DNA from: Sebastes aleutianus | Lineage: Eukaryota > Chordata > Actinopteri > Perciformes > Sebastidae | Length of the DNA stretch: 64,000 bases | Assembly (NCBI GenBank): GCA_916700875.1 | Contig: CAKAKS010000034.1 | Location: 13,536,195 to 13,600,194 of the forward strand | Direction: 5' to 3' | In this document: positions 1 to 14,215 of the stretch, one piece after another | Position numbering within the stretch: position 1 is the first letter of the stretch | Layout of the letters: every line of letters begins with the position of its first letter | The notes under the pieces: model-generated | Databases searched by the model: none | Told to the model about the DNA's origin: nothing | Seen by the model: only the letters and a program-made list of their open reading frames with translations | Made by a program: the position numbers and the translations under genes

Positions 1-360
1 CATGACTATTCACGTCCACTGGGCATGCCGGTGTAAACAGGAAGCAGTGCGGTTGGTTGTTCAGTTGCAGAAGACCTAGAAGAACGCCTCTGGACACAGG
101 AATTGTCGCAAAGCGCTCGTATAAAAGCTTGCTTCCTGAGCATGTAGGCAGTAGTAACATTATAAAATGCAGAATTTAACTGCACAACAGCTGCTCAAGG
201 TTTGATGACCTTGTTGTCTATGCTAGCAGTAAGTGCAACTCTTTATACGTGTTGAAATAACCGCTGGTAGTCGAGGCTGATGTTGTTCGTTTTCTTCCGG
301 AAAAGGTCAAGCGTCTCCATTTTTAGGGGCTCGAAAACGCCGGAGTAGTGTGGACGCTAC
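1..360. mobile_element. Dispersed TIR-type repeat, copy 1 (left end outside window)
   Basis: This segment aligns with 22415-22815 over several blocks: the start (catgactattcac), the stretch around tgtaaacaggaagcag, the block around ataaaatgcagaatttaact, and the block tcgaggctgatgt. Its right end (about 344-360, gtagtgtggacgctac) is close to the reverse complement of the left end of the second copy (ggctacatccacacta), which suggests terminal inverted repeats and a non-autonomous DNA transposon. No coding capacity is seen. The superfamily is not assigned. Confidence 0.6.
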
Positions 361-2162
361 GCAGAAATGTTGCAAAAATGAGTTGGTTGTTAAAATAAAG
401 ACAGTAACAATGTTAGAAACTATTTAGGAAGAACTGGGATATTTAGGTTGAGGTCAAATCAAGACTAAGTTAGTAATTCTAAACCAGACAAAGAGAGGAT
501 TTTTAGGATATTTCTATGAGACCTTAGAGTGCTGCTTTAACGACAATCAGTAGCCATATGATGCACAAAGAAATGAAAAACAATATGCCTGCTTCCATCA
601 GGTAACCCTGCATATTTGCATGTCAACTATTTTATTCATTCAATGTAAATTCTCAATAGTTTAGAGGCTAAAGATGTGTCATCTCAGTCGGTACTAACCA
701 GCACAGCCTCCAAAAGATCAAGAAGGCTGGTGGTAACATTGTCCAGTTATTAAAATGTGTCTGATAAAAAGCATCATGACTCCAAACATCACAACCGCAG
801 TGGGTAATTGGTAAATGAGTATAAAGTGGCACAGAACTGTGTTGACATTAAAAATTGCCAGACAAAACTCAAACAACCAAAACCACATACTGTATACTAC
901 ATGCATGTGTATTGTATGTGTGCAGTAGGGGAGTTATGCAGTAGGGGGTGGGGTATATGTATACACAGTAAACTGTATATAATAACCTAGGTCAACATGC
1001 TGACAATGGATAAATGACCGTTGGCAGGAATTGAGGACAACAGATTGTGTCTCCATTCTCTGACACAAACACACCGAGGGCAGGGCGGTGACCAAGAAGG
1101 AAAATAAAGCTTTTTTGAAAATGAAACAATGCCTGATTTATTCAACGTTTCAATTTTATCATTATAAATAATTACCATGTCCCTCAACGCGATCACACTA
1201 ATTACTGGATCATTAGATTGACTGCCAGAGTAAAGAATCTAACAAACCACATTGAAATTTAAAGAGCATTTATGGTGCTGGTGGTAATTATCGCCCCACT
1301 TAGTCTTAAAGGACTCCCCGAGGTAATAACAAACACAGCTCTCACACAACAGTGATATAATAACCCGCCTCACACCACCACCATCTCCACTAACCTTGCT
1401 GATAGTTGACACACAACTGACTCAAATCTGTGACTTTTCCATCGCAAGCCTGGGTAAACCTGCCTAAATCCAAAACTATGTTAACCTACCTTTTCATTTA
1501 CTGAACATTTCAGACATTCATTTGATGTTCTTTGACAGATCAACTTGAGAAGACGTCTATTTGCAAGACAGCCAGTATTGCAAGCAACCAAAGAGGAAAT
1601 CAGTTGGCGGAGTCACAAGTTGCACAATGCCCATGATAGAATAAATAAACTCTATGAGGTCTCTCAAATAATAAACATTATGTCTGCTTGCCTAATACGA
1701 AACCTTAATCACACTCTTGTTACTCAGTTTGTTTTTTCAGCTGAGGAAATTCCAAATATCTACTGTCTCCAATGTTTACAAGACTAAAAATATGCTTGAA
1801 AAGAGCCAACGAACAGCTGTTTCTAAGGAACTATCTGCCAATACAAATATAGCTGCAGCTCCACCCCATCTTCTCATCTTCCAATGACTAGTTTTAAATG
1901 CAAATATACAGTTTGATCCAAATGTATCTGTTGCTTCTTTTATTTAGTCTTCACAATATACACAGTGGAAGCCCTGTCTCACTGTGGTCTATATTCTGCA
2001 GGTCTATATTGATATTTGCTGCCTGCTGGGAGGAGAAACACAGTACATTTCACGATCAGGATTTTGGTTTCCCACAATAAAATTAACATGATCGACTGCG
2101 ATATTGATGTTAAAATAAGTGCTCCGCTGCATAAATCAAGCGTTTCCTAAACTAACAGCTAG

Positions 2163-2804
2163 AGATGCACCGTCAATCAGCAGCCGATTGAAGCCGGACG
2201 GTTTTCAGCGGTCTCAAATTCATACATGTGATGGTTTTACGTCGGCACACAGCAGCACAGTCAGTAACGTCTCACACACACACACTCACAACATGTTGTC
2301 GGTGTGGAGGTTCTTCAGAGGAACAACCTTAAAAACACTTAGAAGAACTAAATTAATCAGAAACTTATTATATTGTAACTTCGTTCCCATGCATGCTGCA
2401 GTAATCACAGTGACCGACTCGTCTGCCGACAGCACGGAGCACGTTATGGTGAGTACTCAGTAAAAATGAGTACAGGTTGATGTTAAATTATAATGCTACC
2501 ATGATGCGTTCAAATGTAATCTTGTATAATAATCTAATATTTAAATATAAATACGTTTATTTTCTAATCATTTGAATTTAGTTTTTTTGTAAATAACCAC
2601 TATAGATGACAATAATAAAGTAAAAGAATAACAATTAGAGGTTTTGACAGTTGGAATGAAGCACAATATGGAAGTGAGAGTAGTTTATTTAAATTTGAAA
2701 TTGCAATAAAAATATTTTGTACCTAAAATGAATCGTGATAATAATCTTAATATTTATCAAAATAATCGTGATTATCATTTTGGCCATTTTTTGTGCAGCC
2801 CTAA
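2163..2804. mobile_element. hAT-like element remnant
   Basis: The right end (about 2700-2804) has the form common in fish hAT-type elements: a stretch rich in aataatcgtgattat, followed by gtgcagccctaa. The left boundary is a guess at 2163 (agatgcaccg), which only loosely matches the inverse of the right end. No matching 8-bp target duplication was found, so only the right end is well supported. There is no intact transposase. Confidence 0.45.
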
Positions 2805-5025
2805 TGTGAATCAGGAGGATGGCTACAGGACGTACCGCTCATTGCATTTGTGTACATGGGCGTGTGCGTCCGTGTGTTTCCATGTGTGCGTTGGTTAAGT
2901 GGCACAAGTGACAGATGTGGAGGGAAAATCCCTGTTTATTTTTCCTGATGCGGTCATAGAGTCAAGAGCATATCTGTGTGTGTATGAGTCTGTACAGTGT
3001 GTTTCAAGGCCTTGAGTGCAGTAAAGTGTAGAGGCGAGATAACAATAGACTTTATGTTGCTGTAAGATGAGCTCCCACCCCCTGCAGTATGTCATTATGT
3101 ACTGTATGAATGTGTGTTTGCCTGTCTGTCTGTCTGTCCGCCTGTCATACCCATCATTGTAATATGCAGGATGCATTTAATCCTAACAGTCGTTGCCATC
3201 AAAAGTGGTTGTCGTGTCTTCACAGGATGTCTTTTGTTTATTCTGTCACCAAGCAGGAAACAGGTTCACTGTAGAGCAGTTATGCTGTAGTTACTATAAC
3301 TACCCATGATGCACCCCTGTGACATTTATACCAAAAGCAAACATGTGTTTTTCCCAAGAGGTATAACAATGGTTACTGTACAGTAGATGCCACTGTGTAG
3401 GATCACTGGATAACTGTCATGAAAGGCCTGAATGCACAATAACCAGGCTAGAAGAAAAAGGCTAAATCAGAAAATGCAGGTTTATAAGTTTAAAACGATT
3501 ATTTTGAATTCGGAAGTAAGTTAAGTGCATCAGGAGGTGACTTCGCTGACAAAACAAAAAATCAAAGCAAGAGGCTCAGTGTGACAATGATGCATCACAT
3601 CCATACAGCTGCTATTGTAGAGAACAAAGCTGCTTGAAACAGCTGGCAAAGTTGAACAGTTGTGCATCTCAGTAATGGTGTGACCTAAATTACACAGTCC
3701 ATCTCAAACAGACTGTAAAGATGCTGCTGTGTGAACATCAGTCACTGATTTTAAGAGGAGTTGCATAATGCACAGAGACATCTGCCCTCAAAACGCCACC
3801 GTTTAGGGGGGAGAGGGGCTGCAAATGTAACCTTGAGGTACGACAGACACAGTTCAGAAAGGAGACGTTTCACCTCTGCCCTGAGTCTATTAACTCCGAT
3901 GGGAGGAGTGAACGTGGACATAGATTGACTGATTATTTCCCCCCCATCGTCACCAAAAAGCTTGAAATGTGTGATGTTTGTTATAGAGCATCTCTGGGTG
4001 CATCTACATTCGCACACAGAGAGGGATGAGGAAAGGAGACGAGAGTGCACCGGTCGAAAAATGACATGAATCCCTGATCAGATATCTGTAGGCTAGCACA
4101 TATTATTCCAGACATTAACCAACTTTGACTTAGGAAGTTGGGCTACTACTGTGAATGATAATACATGTACTGAAAGATAGACGAGAAAAATGTACAGTAT
4201 ATAGCGAAACAAAACAGATCATATGAGAGACAAAGAGAAAGATAAAGGGCGAGCAGGAGCTTTTGTCTTTGTTGTGGTCAGCGTGGCAGTGTGAGGGCGG
4301 ACATCAAAGTGCAGAGGATGGACAGAGATGAGAGAGGAAAGGTCTGGAAGCCATATGAAACAACAGGAAGAGAGAAAGGGAAAGAAATATAGGACAGGGA
4401 GTAAGAGAGAGAGGGGAGAGAGGAAGAGACTTTAAAACAGAGGAAGGAGGTGAAAAAGGGAGAGTTGCTGACAATGGAATATGCTGAAACATCATGTCAC
4501 ATCTGTGCACAGACTCACATAAACAGTCGCACTCAACGCAAGCTGTGAAAATGTTTTGTCAGATGTTGTTTGAGAATATATAATCTCCCTAAAAACGTAT
4601 TTGCTCATTTTTAACTTGCCTGTTCACAGGCTCATTTCACCTAAGCTCTGCTGTCAGTTTAGCTCCAGTGGGGAATACAATCAGACCTCAACATCTGGCT
4701 ATGTGTGTGATACTTTTTCTCCTAAACCACAGTTGTGTAAAATCTGGAACACAACCTCGACTTGAACTCTTTGATTGCACTCTTCTACTGCAACAGTCTT
4801 CAACATGAGCAGTAATGGAATAAATCTGTTGTGATGCAGCTAATATATAAAATCCACAAGCAAATACAAAGAAATGTTCATATACTATATTCAATATTTC
4901 TGCAGTTCTGCCACACTGGAATATAGAAAACTGATGAATGATTCTAGATTACTTTAGCTCTGTTAAATTGGACCTCCCTTAACACTCCGACAGCGGGCCC
5001 AGCTGCTATTCTGAGGTTGTTGCTG

Positions 5026-5240
5026 GCTGAGTTTACAAGCTAGAGAGACGAAGTTACGCTACATTTCGGCGAGGAAAAACTGACATGGCAATTTTCAAAG
5101 GGGTCCCTTGATCTCTGAGCTCAAGATATGTGAATGAAAATGGATTTTATGGGTACCCACGAGACTCTCCTTTACAGACATGCCCACTTTATGATAATCA
5201 CATGCACTTTGGGGCAAAAACCATGCAGTTTTTTGAATGT
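5026..5240 (+). repeat. Dispersed repeat shared with 44200-44440
   Basis: Two blocks about 39 kb apart match closely in the same orientation. Shared landmarks are gaggaaaaactg, ggggtcccttga, cctcaagatatgt-like sequence, atgggtacccacgag, tttacagacatgccca and aaaaccatgcagtttttt. In the second location the block sits inside an hAT-like element. Here no clear terminal repeats flank it. Confidence 0.7.
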
Positions 5241-8200
5241 ATAAATGTGTTATTTTTGCTTATTGTAAAAATTATGTGTTTGAATATTTCTGCAAATCGA
5301 GGTCCTTGAACAGTCTTGGAATTGCATAGATTAGGTATCACCGTAAAGCCCAACTGTATTTATGTGTGATGATGTTAATCTCCATAGTAGCCACTTCATA
5401 TAGCGAGACCATTTTTGGAAATTTTACCTAACTGTATAAAATGACCTGTTGTGACCTCTAGGATAATCACAGCCTCATGAGACTTTACAATTACAAACTA
5501 GAGACCTAGGGCATTCAGAGGATGGATGGCTTTCCTAGGTAGATTGACAATAAGGGGGTTTCTGAGCAGTTTCCAGAACAGAAGTGCTCGCCATCAAATC
5601 ACCAAAAAATGCAATTCTTGCAGAAATCTCCAAATGTCAAAGGTTTTTGATACTAAATCACAGCATGGCTTTTTCTGTGGTGTTCCTCAAGGTCTTGGTG
5701 TCTTAATGTGGTATTTTGGAGGGATTATTGATTATTTTAATCAATTCTCAAGTGGTTAAAAATGGTTAAATTTAGCACCAAATCTGTGTAACAAATGGTA
5801 TCCACCCAAAAATTGCTGCAACAACTTATGAGACATAATAAAGCATGGGGATGGCCATCACAAACTTATATCATCATTTGAGAAAAATATGCAATCATGC
5901 AAAAAGGGGTTTTGCTGGTGGTTAAGTTGGGGAGAAAAGAGAGAAGAAGGGCCCGCTGACAGCTGCTGTGCCAACTCTGTGTTGAAGAAGTGAAATAAGC
6001 AATGAGGGAACTGTGTCATCAATAAAGAAGTAAAAAGGAAGTGTGTGTTTATATATGCGTGCATCTACAAATGCATAACCATCCAGGAGACAGAGGGGTA
6101 TCCCACACCATCTCTGGATTCTCCTCCAAGCAGAGGTCACCATAGTGGGAGTTAAAAACATGCTCATCTCCTCACTGGCTGGTTAAACCCTGGATTTCCC
6201 AGCAGCACCCACAACTGCCAACTTGCAAGTCCTGCATCTGTGTGAACATAGGCGCGTGTGTGTTTGCAGACAGCCATGATTAAATCTTGATAGAGAGACT
6301 TTATACTGTGTATGCAAATAATACTCTATGATATTTTCAGCTCTTTCCATAAGTAAATCAGTCTTTTGCAGAAAATGAAGACCTAAACGAACAGTTCAGT
6401 CATACTACTACGTGCAAAACAAGCCATGAACTAACCATGAAATTTGAAAAACAGCTGAGCGTCATCATCTAATGCTGGCAGAAATAATTGATAAAATACA
6501 CTAGAATATAATACCATAGAGTGATCTGGTATTCACAGACTTCCTAGCAGCCCACAGAGGCTTAACATCAAAGCTCAAACCAGGGCTTACACACTGTCAG
6601 CCCCTCACACACACACACACACACACAACTCTAAATTTAGCCATTTTCTTATTAACTTTACCGTCTCATACCATGAGCAAATCAGTCTCTGACAAATTTA
6701 GTTTTATTAAGCGGAGGAAGTGTAAAGACAGCGCTGAGCAGAGGCAGCTGGAGTCGGGACATTACATGTGATGAGTACTTACGGTAACACTGACAGACTG
6801 CTGAAGGAAATGCATGTGTGTACAAATACACAAGAGATGGGTTTTAAGAACAACACTTGCATTCATCAGTCATCATCTCCCTCTTTCTCCCTTGCAGTTT
6901 CACTCCCCAACACTCCTTTTGTGCCCTAGCCAGGGCTGCGTCTACATCCTGGGCAGTCTGCATAGAGGCGTGAGAGAGGGCGGCACCGTGTATACACACA
7001 CACACACAACAACACACACACACACACACACACAGTCCAAGTCAGATGCAGTTCAATGGCAATATCCCTTCACTTCTTCGCCCTTTCCCACTCTTTTTTT
7101 TCTTATTTCTCTCTCACTGACCCGACCCGTCTCTTTTGTTCTTCATGGGACCAGGTCGACCTCTAGAACCAGGCCGGGCTCCCCTCGCTGGAACGAGCCC
7201 TGTGGGAACTGACTTGTGGATTCTGGCTGCGTAATGACTGCTCTCTATACATGAATGGAGGCGACCATGGCGGGCCTGAGTGAATAGTGACGAGGGGGAA
7301 TTGAGGTGGGATAAACAGAGTGTGTGTGTGTGTGTGCGCGTGTGAGTGTGTCAAACAGGAAAAGCAGATGATTAAAAAACGATAAATAGCAATTAGACTA
7401 GATTATCTAGGACTGTGTTTATCTTTGTTATTCTTTTGTTTTACATGCACAAAATATTCTGTTATTTACACTTACTCAGAAAAAGACAATATTGCTACTG
7501 AGCTGTTTCCATAGCTAATGAAAATGAATATTCCACTAATATTCCTGATTACATGCAGCCGTGCGTATTCTGATTAACGCAACCAGTGGTGCGACCGTGC
7601 GAACACAACCTCTCTCTTTCATCACTTCAACCACCTTCTTGAAAGGTCGGCGTTGTTGTATTTGCGCATATCCAAGAACCTGTTGATATCCAAGTCTTTC
7701 ATAATGCTTCAAAGTAGGCGTGTTTCTCCTTCTTTTCTTTTGGGCATGTACTGTATCTATGCAAACTGTTCACTGGTTGGTTTGCATACAATGCACTGAG
7801 CTGGCCGTAAAAACTCAAGAGGCCGTGTGTCGCAAACCGCCGTAAAAACCCACAGTGAGACGCATATTCCGAATGCGCTGTATGCATGTCCAAAGAGTGC
7901 TCCTAAAACCCGGATAATATCGGCATATACCATTCGGAGTAAGGCATAATTCAGAATATCCAAACAGAATAGGCTGTTTACATGACCCGTATCAAATGCA
8001 GAATATTGTCAGATTCTGAATAATAGTGGAATATTAGTGTGCATATAAACGTAGTTACTGTTTTTATCGTCATTACTGAGTAGCACAGTTTATGCACAAA
8101 CACTCATGGTCAGTGTAATGCCAGCCTGAGCTAAAATATGTCCATCAACAGACAAGCAAAATGTGTGTATGTGTCCTTGCACACACACACACACACACAG

Positions 8201-8779
8201 GTCCTTGAGAAGCTCTTGAACATAGCAACACACACTAAAGTTGATGGCATGCTACAGATGAAAGATTATCAGGCAAAGACATACGTCTATAAATAACTGA
8301 GGGACCGGGGGAGGAATGTACAGGCAGTTTGCATGCATATCTATGAGAGGATGATTGACTGTGGACATTAGCAGGTCAGCTGGAAGCATGTGTCCAATCC
8401 AGATTGTCTTTTTTTTGCTCAGTGTGTGTGTGTCTATTTCAGAGCCCCACAGCAGCAGGTAGCTAGTGGGCATCAAGACATCTGACAGGGAGGCCCTAAG
8501 TCTCTTCTAACTCCAATTAACCTTCACTAGTTCGACCTACTTTCAACATTAAAATAGCGTACTCCCTCTTCAACCCAGTGCTATATTTGGCAGAGGAGAC
8601 TTAGTGTTTAATATTTAGTTAGAGGCACATTTCACTTAAAAAGTCAAAAGTTGTGACATGTCAGTGGTTGAGGCTAAGAAGTCCTTCATTAATGGCCCTT
8701 TACATGGTGACATTTTGGGCTTCATTTTTTCCTATCGTAGCTTTACGATTTATCTGACATAGATTGGGGGACAAGACTT

Positions 8780-9130
8780 TATTACGCCGAATTCACACCA
8801 GAGCAGTGGCGAAGTGCGGCCTGCGGCGAACAGCCATGCAATGTCTATGAAAAGCTGCGGCGGCGGGTGCTCCTGAGCTCAGCGAGCTGCGTTCGTTTGA
8901 TTCTGCAGCAAAGCGCGGCCAAATAAAAGTTGGGAAAAGTTTAACTTTTAGCGCCAAAGTGCGGCCAGAGAGAACCCGCAGCCAATCAGTAAACAGATCC
9001 TGTTACTCCTGTGACATGTTGACCTATGTCACAAAGAATTTCACACATGACTATGCCTCCCGGCCGCAGAAAAAAGTAATTATTGCGGCGAGCCGTACTT
9101 CGCAGCTGTTTGGTGTAAAATTGGGTGTCA
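8780..9130. repeat. Possible non-autonomous DNA element, GC-rich
   Basis: A locally GC-rich block (gaattcacaccagagc ... gcggcgaac ... ctgtttggtgtaaaattgg) sits in AT-rich DNA. Its left part reads ttcacacca and its right part tggtgtaaa, giving weak inverted ends. It resembles short fish elements that begin with a gaattcacacc-like sequence. There is no second copy in the window, so this is tentative. Confidence 0.3.
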
Positions 9131-12100
9131 GACCCACCTCGCACAGTGTGACATACATTAATCCTGTAAGATTGTAAATCATAAACTACTCAGGATCAAC
9201 CACAGCTGAGCTGACCCTCGTTAGCCAGAATCAGAAACACAAACCAGCCAAACTAGACTTTATTTAAACTCTTGACTCTGAAGTGTCAGGTGTTCCCCTC
9301 TGAGGCTGGAGAGAATGACCTCCGACCTGCTGACTGCTACTTCGGCACAAATGGATAAACAGTAGCATTGAGACAGTCAGATTACACACACAGAGAGGAG
9401 GATCCCATTTGCCTACCATGTCCCTGTTCAAACTGCCCCTGATGATTACTCTGACTGCATAGACGAACAGCAAGATGAGACACTACACACACACACACAC
9501 ACACACATTCACTACTACGCCCTTCTCTCAATGTCAGTCCCCCAGCTTATAGGGGCCCCTCTTTTTGCCCCTCACCAGTAATATGATCCATCTCCGACCT
9601 GAGGTTAGAGTAGGAATCCTAACCCACAGTAGTTGAAGACAAAAGAGTGACCGGTCACAGTTAAACATGTACTTGCAAACTATAAGATGATATGGGTATG
9701 CAATACATTCCTTTGGGCCTGGTCAAATACTGTGAAGGTGATATGTCATGAGGTCTCAACAAATTTGAGGTTTATATTTGCCAACCTTGAAAGCTCAAAA
9801 ATATGGAGGATTTCAAAACCAGAGCGGGGGGTCTGGGGGAAAAAAATTGAGTTTCAGAGACTTTGTTTCCTGCATTCTGGTGACTTTTAAAGAATGACAT
9901 AACAAAATTCTGATTTATGTTAAATCAAGCCGTACTTTTAATTTGACTTTTTATTCTCAGGAAAGAAAACTGGACAATTCACACCTCTGGCATGAACTTG
10001 TGTGAAGCTTTGGCATAAACTAATCATCAGTTTTTATTCATTCATAATTTTGTTGCCCCTGCTTGAGTATTTCTTTCTCTTAGTACTCTCTATTTCTCTC
10101 TCCGTCTCTCACTCACTGAAGGCCCTTTCAGACACAATGCGACAACGGAACCACTGCACTCTGAAACCCATTATTACCAATGGCTCGCGCCACGCCACGG
10201 CGGCTTTTTTTTCTGCGGCAAGCAAACCCCAACTTTAGGTGCTACACACTGTGATGTGTGGCGAGCACAGCTCAAACCACATTGTGTTGTGAGCTGCTCT
10301 CTTCCGCCGGGAAACAACATTTTGTGTAGCTCTATTGTCGTCCAGGTGGAAACAGTAAGGCATATACAGGCTGTACAGTGCCAGAATGAGGTTGAGATAA
10401 TGAAAAAGGGAGTGAATATTCGCCATAAATCGGAAGAAATAGGGCTTTTTTTGGGGCTTCTGGGCTTCGAAGCTTTGGTGAGTAATATTCGAAGGTATTC
10501 GAAGTTTCTGTCTGTCGGTCTGTCTCCATCTCCTCCGTTTCTGTTCCCTGGACGGTGCCGCTGCCGCATTACTGTACACACAGGCACCTCTACACACAAC
10601 AAAAACGATATCCGTCTGAGAATAACTAATAATAATTAATGTTGAATATGAATTGTGGGATTATTCCTTATTTCATGGGCTATTTGGGGACTTATACGTT
10701 ATGATAACATACTTATATATATATAAAACAAACCCAAAACGAAGCATTCAAATACTGATTTGGAGGTTGATTACAATAGCAACGGTCGAAACGGGAGTCT
10801 CCTGGGAAAATCGGAAGGGCTGGCAAGTATGAGACACACTAGACATAGAGTACAAGAAACAGTGTGTTGCTTAATACTGTGTAAACCAGTGAGTAATAGG
10901 AGGCTGCAAAATACTATAACATGTCAATGGATGATTTGTCTCTGCTTCACACATTAACTTTAATTCAAATACCCATTCAAAACAACTCCGCCAGCTGTTC
11001 TCACGATTATGACACATTCAAATCCTGGAGTAATGCTGGGGGGGGGGCGGTGCTTCAAAGGGAATTTTTTTTTAAGACAGGTGTTTATGTGGAACGAGTT
11101 AGAGTGAAGCAGACATGCCTGCGTTGAAATTAATGTGAAGCCAGTGCTTCTGTACTCGCAGTGCTGGCCTTGGGGCTACGTGGGAGCTGGCTGCTACAGA
11201 TCGCTAAGTAACACACTGCATTCCAGTCCACTCTCTCACACCTTGTCCTCAGCTGCTATAGCCTCCACCGAATGATTGAGTGAAACGGAACAAAGCTTTC
11301 AAAAAGGAACTCCCAACCACAATCCCACCTAGGACTGCATTAAAAAACATCAACAGGTACAGATAATAGGAGCAGTCGAGTCATGCCACGCGATAACACA
11401 GGGGGATTAGTTCAATGTCTGGGAGCCGTCACGTAGCGGGTACTCCCTAAAACACAGCTTGACGGAGTATCAGTCCAATCCATTGCTCATCATACATCAC
11501 ATTCGCTTGTGTCTGGGAACTGTCTGCTCGGCTTATCGTTTCGCCGCAACTAGTTTTTGAATCTGTGTGTCTGAGAGAGAGAGTGTGAGTCACAGTCAGA
11601 CCGAAGGCTGGTGAATAGAATAGACAGTGAAAAGGGAACAAAAACCAATGACTCAGAGATTAAATCCTCTTCAGTCACCGACGTCGGGCTTGTCTCCTGA
11701 ATCCTACTTTGCAACATATTTCAGAGGCAAATTAGATAAACAAAGGAGCCATGAAGAGAATCAATAGTCTTATCAACAGGTCCACAAGCAACCCTTAGGA
11801 AGCAGTGGTATAAAGTAGCTGCTATCTACTACAGGTCTGTATCAGAGGCAGACAAAATGACAGGCCTATCGCTCAATCTTTGCTGGCACATAGTCTGGGT
11901 TAATATATAAACCACAGAGCGTGAGACGACAGGAGGTAGCTTTTGCAAGGACAGCAAAACAAATCACAAACCCAACAAAAGTCAGCACATGGTGCAGCAA
12001 AGGGAATTGATTTTCCATTTATCTTTTGAGTTGACCAACTTTGTTTACATGCGTGAAACAGCCAGAAGAGATTTGGGGAGGAGGGAGGGTTGTTAAGGCC

Positions 12101-12355
12101 TCCTGTGATCTCAGTGTCCTTTGAAGACCTGAACACAGATGGTGGAGTCCGTTGAGAGGAAATCCATCATTTCTGACGGGACTCAACATCCCTATTAACA
12201 TAAGTCTGAATCGAGACAAACACGAGCCATGTGTCACCACCAGTCGCCACCACTCCTCCCTGGTTTCTTTCAATGGTGGAAATGTGACAATCACCTTGGA
12301 CCTGACCAAGCATCTCTCCATGTTATTATGACAGAGCAGCAAAAGTCAAAACAAC

Positions 12356-13840
12356 TCCAGATGGAGATTAATTCAAAGTCAAACATCTCGACTATATATT
12401 TATTTATTTATTTATTTATGTATATTTATAGTGTATTCTAATATATTCTTTATATTGTGTATACTGTGCGTAATTGCAATATTTTCAGGTGGAATTTCAT
12501 TTCATTCTCACTGTGCAATATCATTTTCCACTTGTGCAATTTTGTTAATAGTCTGTTTATTGTCAATACTGTATATACTGCTCCTACTTTTATACCTCCT
12601 TCTATTTAAATGGTTCATATTTTGTTACACTTTGTTTAGCTCTTTTTTTACTGTGTTAGCTGATGCATCTTGTTTTTTGCACTATCCCCTTTGCTGCTGT
12701 ACACTGCAAATTTCCCCACTGCGGGACTGATAAAGGAATATCTTATCTTATTGTGGCGCCCACATAAGCGTCTTGTTTATTCCTTGTTACTGATAGAGAT
12801 TTCAATCATTCAATACACCAAACAACTCACAACAAGAGTCAATACCAACAGGAGAATACATTGTTTACCATTGGCAGAGCATTTTGGCAAATTTTTCTTG
12901 GGCGCTACCCAAATAATCAGCTGTGCTGCTCATCCCACAAATGCATGATCCTTACAAGTTGGACATCATTGTGAAGGTAAATAAACAGGCTTTCTAACGA
13001 TGTAAAATACAATGCCAATTAGCATTGTAACAACAGAGAAATAATCCACTAAACACAAGTTTCCAAACTTTTCCCCCCAGTTTATATATTGTATATTTAC
13101 TGTTCCTGTGCAATGCCTGGATAACCTGCTGCTGTAACACAAGCATTTCTAAATTTGGGATCAATGAAGTACATCTATCTTTTTTTTCTCTCCGGAATTA
13201 ATCAATATCCATCTGTGGAGAGAAATCATGCAACACAAGTGCCATGTTGTCATATATGTGCATTCATAATATAGCCTACATATTACATGTCTGGGCACCA
13301 ATTACAAGTTTATGATGATTCCTCTGGTTTAAACCACAATATTACTACAGTATTACTGCCTATATGGGGCCAGAAATGTATAAATATACTCCAGATGGAG
13401 ATTAATTCAAAGTCAAACATCTCAACTTTATATTTATAGCGTATTCTAATATATTCTTTATATTGTGTATACTATAGATATTATCTCTAGTGTTGATATG
13501 TATATTTATTGTATATTTACTGTTCCTGTGCAATGCCTGGATAACCTGCTGCTGTAACACAAGAATTTCCCAATTTGGAATCAATAAAGTACATCTATCT
13601 TTCTATGTATCTATCTATGTATCTATCTATCTATCTATCTATTTATCTCTGGAATTAATCAATATCCATCTGTGGAGAGAAATCATGGTGCACAAGTGCC
13701 ATGTTGTCATATATGTGCATTCATAATACTACATGTCTGGGCACCAATTACAAGTTTATGGTGATTCCTTTAGTTTAAACCACAATATTACTACAGTATT
13801 GCTGCCTATATGGGGCCAGAAATGTAGAGATATACCCTAG
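12356..13840 (+). repeat. LINE-type 3' tail with local duplications
   Basis: A block of about 110 bp at 12356-12465 (ccagatggagattaattc ...) recurs at about 13388-13470. A second block (ctgttcctgtgcaatgcc ... caataaagtacatctatc) starts near 13101 and recurs near 13521, about 420 bp later. The following 180 bp (aatcaatatccatctgtg ...) is duplicated with it. The segment ending near 12741 (aatttccccactgcggg ... tatcttatctta) has the look of a non-LTR retrotransposon 3' end. The second copy continues into a CTAT/GTAT microsatellite at 13600-13650. Confidence 0.6.
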
Positions 13841-13896
13841 AGATCTCACACTGCAGACTACCAACTAGTAACTAACAACAGGCATTGCAAACTTAC

Positions 13897-14215
13897 GGAT
13901 TTTGACCTTCTTGGGATCAACCTTGCGGACTTCAGCCTGCAGCCTGTGCAGCCTCCCCTGGATCCTGCAGGATCTCCTGAACACCATGCCAGCCTCCATC
14001 TCGATGGCCAGGAAGATGTCGCTGGCATGGCGAGAAAGGTCGGAAAGTTGGTGGATAATGTTGGTCAAAGTGTGACATCCGACCTCGTCCAATGAGGAGA
14101 ACAAAACGGGTTTTCTCAGTTTGCGTCTCCCGGTTTCTTCCCTCGGTATCCAGCCATCCCTCGCAGATAACCTGCTAACACGCCGCGGCTCAATGCTCCT
14201 CTGCTCAAAGGGCAT
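13897..14215 (-). CDS. NHS-family (Nance-Horan syndrome-like) protein, first coding exon only
   Basis: The exon encodes 106 residues plus one base of the next codon, then a consensus donor (GTAAGT, complement of 13891-13896). It starts MPFEQRSIEPRR, the MPF...R.(V/E)PRR start shared by NHS, NHSL1 and NHSL2. Residues about 38-85 form a WAVE-homology-domain-like helix region (TLTNIIHQLSDLSRHASDIF, then a leucine/arginine heptad stretch). In WAVE proteins this domain binds the Abi/HSPC300 complex at the membrane; NHS proteins regulate actin and cell shape. A start 7 codons upstream (14236) is possible, but MPF is the family start and has A at -3. The remaining exons lie to the left, outside the window. 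I cannot tell which paralogue (nhs, nhsl1, nhsl2, nhsl3) this is. Confidence 0.8.

Larger units (their letters stand above)
361..13896 (-). other. Intron 1 of the NHS-family gene (partial)
   Basis: This lies downstream of the minus-strand exon at 13897-14215 and shows no exon I can support; its far end is outside the window. NHS-family genes typically have a very long first intron, which fits. It holds CA microsatellites near 6606-6627, 6994-7033, 8179-8200 and 9485-9508, TG runs near 7319-7340, a GATA-type run at 13600-13650, and the dispersed repeats listed separately. A GC-richer, non-repetitive stretch at about 7140-7290 could be conserved non-coding DNA, but nothing in the sequence proves that. 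The open frames here are short and of low complexity. Confidence 0.55.

Noticed and set aside
6814..7212. 132-residue plus-strand open frame
   Set aside because: It contains a long Thr-His run from a CA microsatellite and Ser/Leu low-complexity sequence. No homology is recognised, and it lies in the intron of a minus-strand gene.
10174..10639. Several overlapping frames of 120-142 residues on both strands
   Set aside because: Open frames on both strands across the same GC-richer, repeat-like block with no recognisable motif. Probably a repeat rather than a gene.
12431..12730. 99-residue hydrophobic plus-strand frame
   Set aside because: It lies in an AT-rich LINE-like tail with no conserved motif.
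13600..13650. Regular repeats considered as a CRISPR-like array
   Set aside because: It is a 4-bp GATA-type microsatellite in vertebrate DNA, with no spacers.
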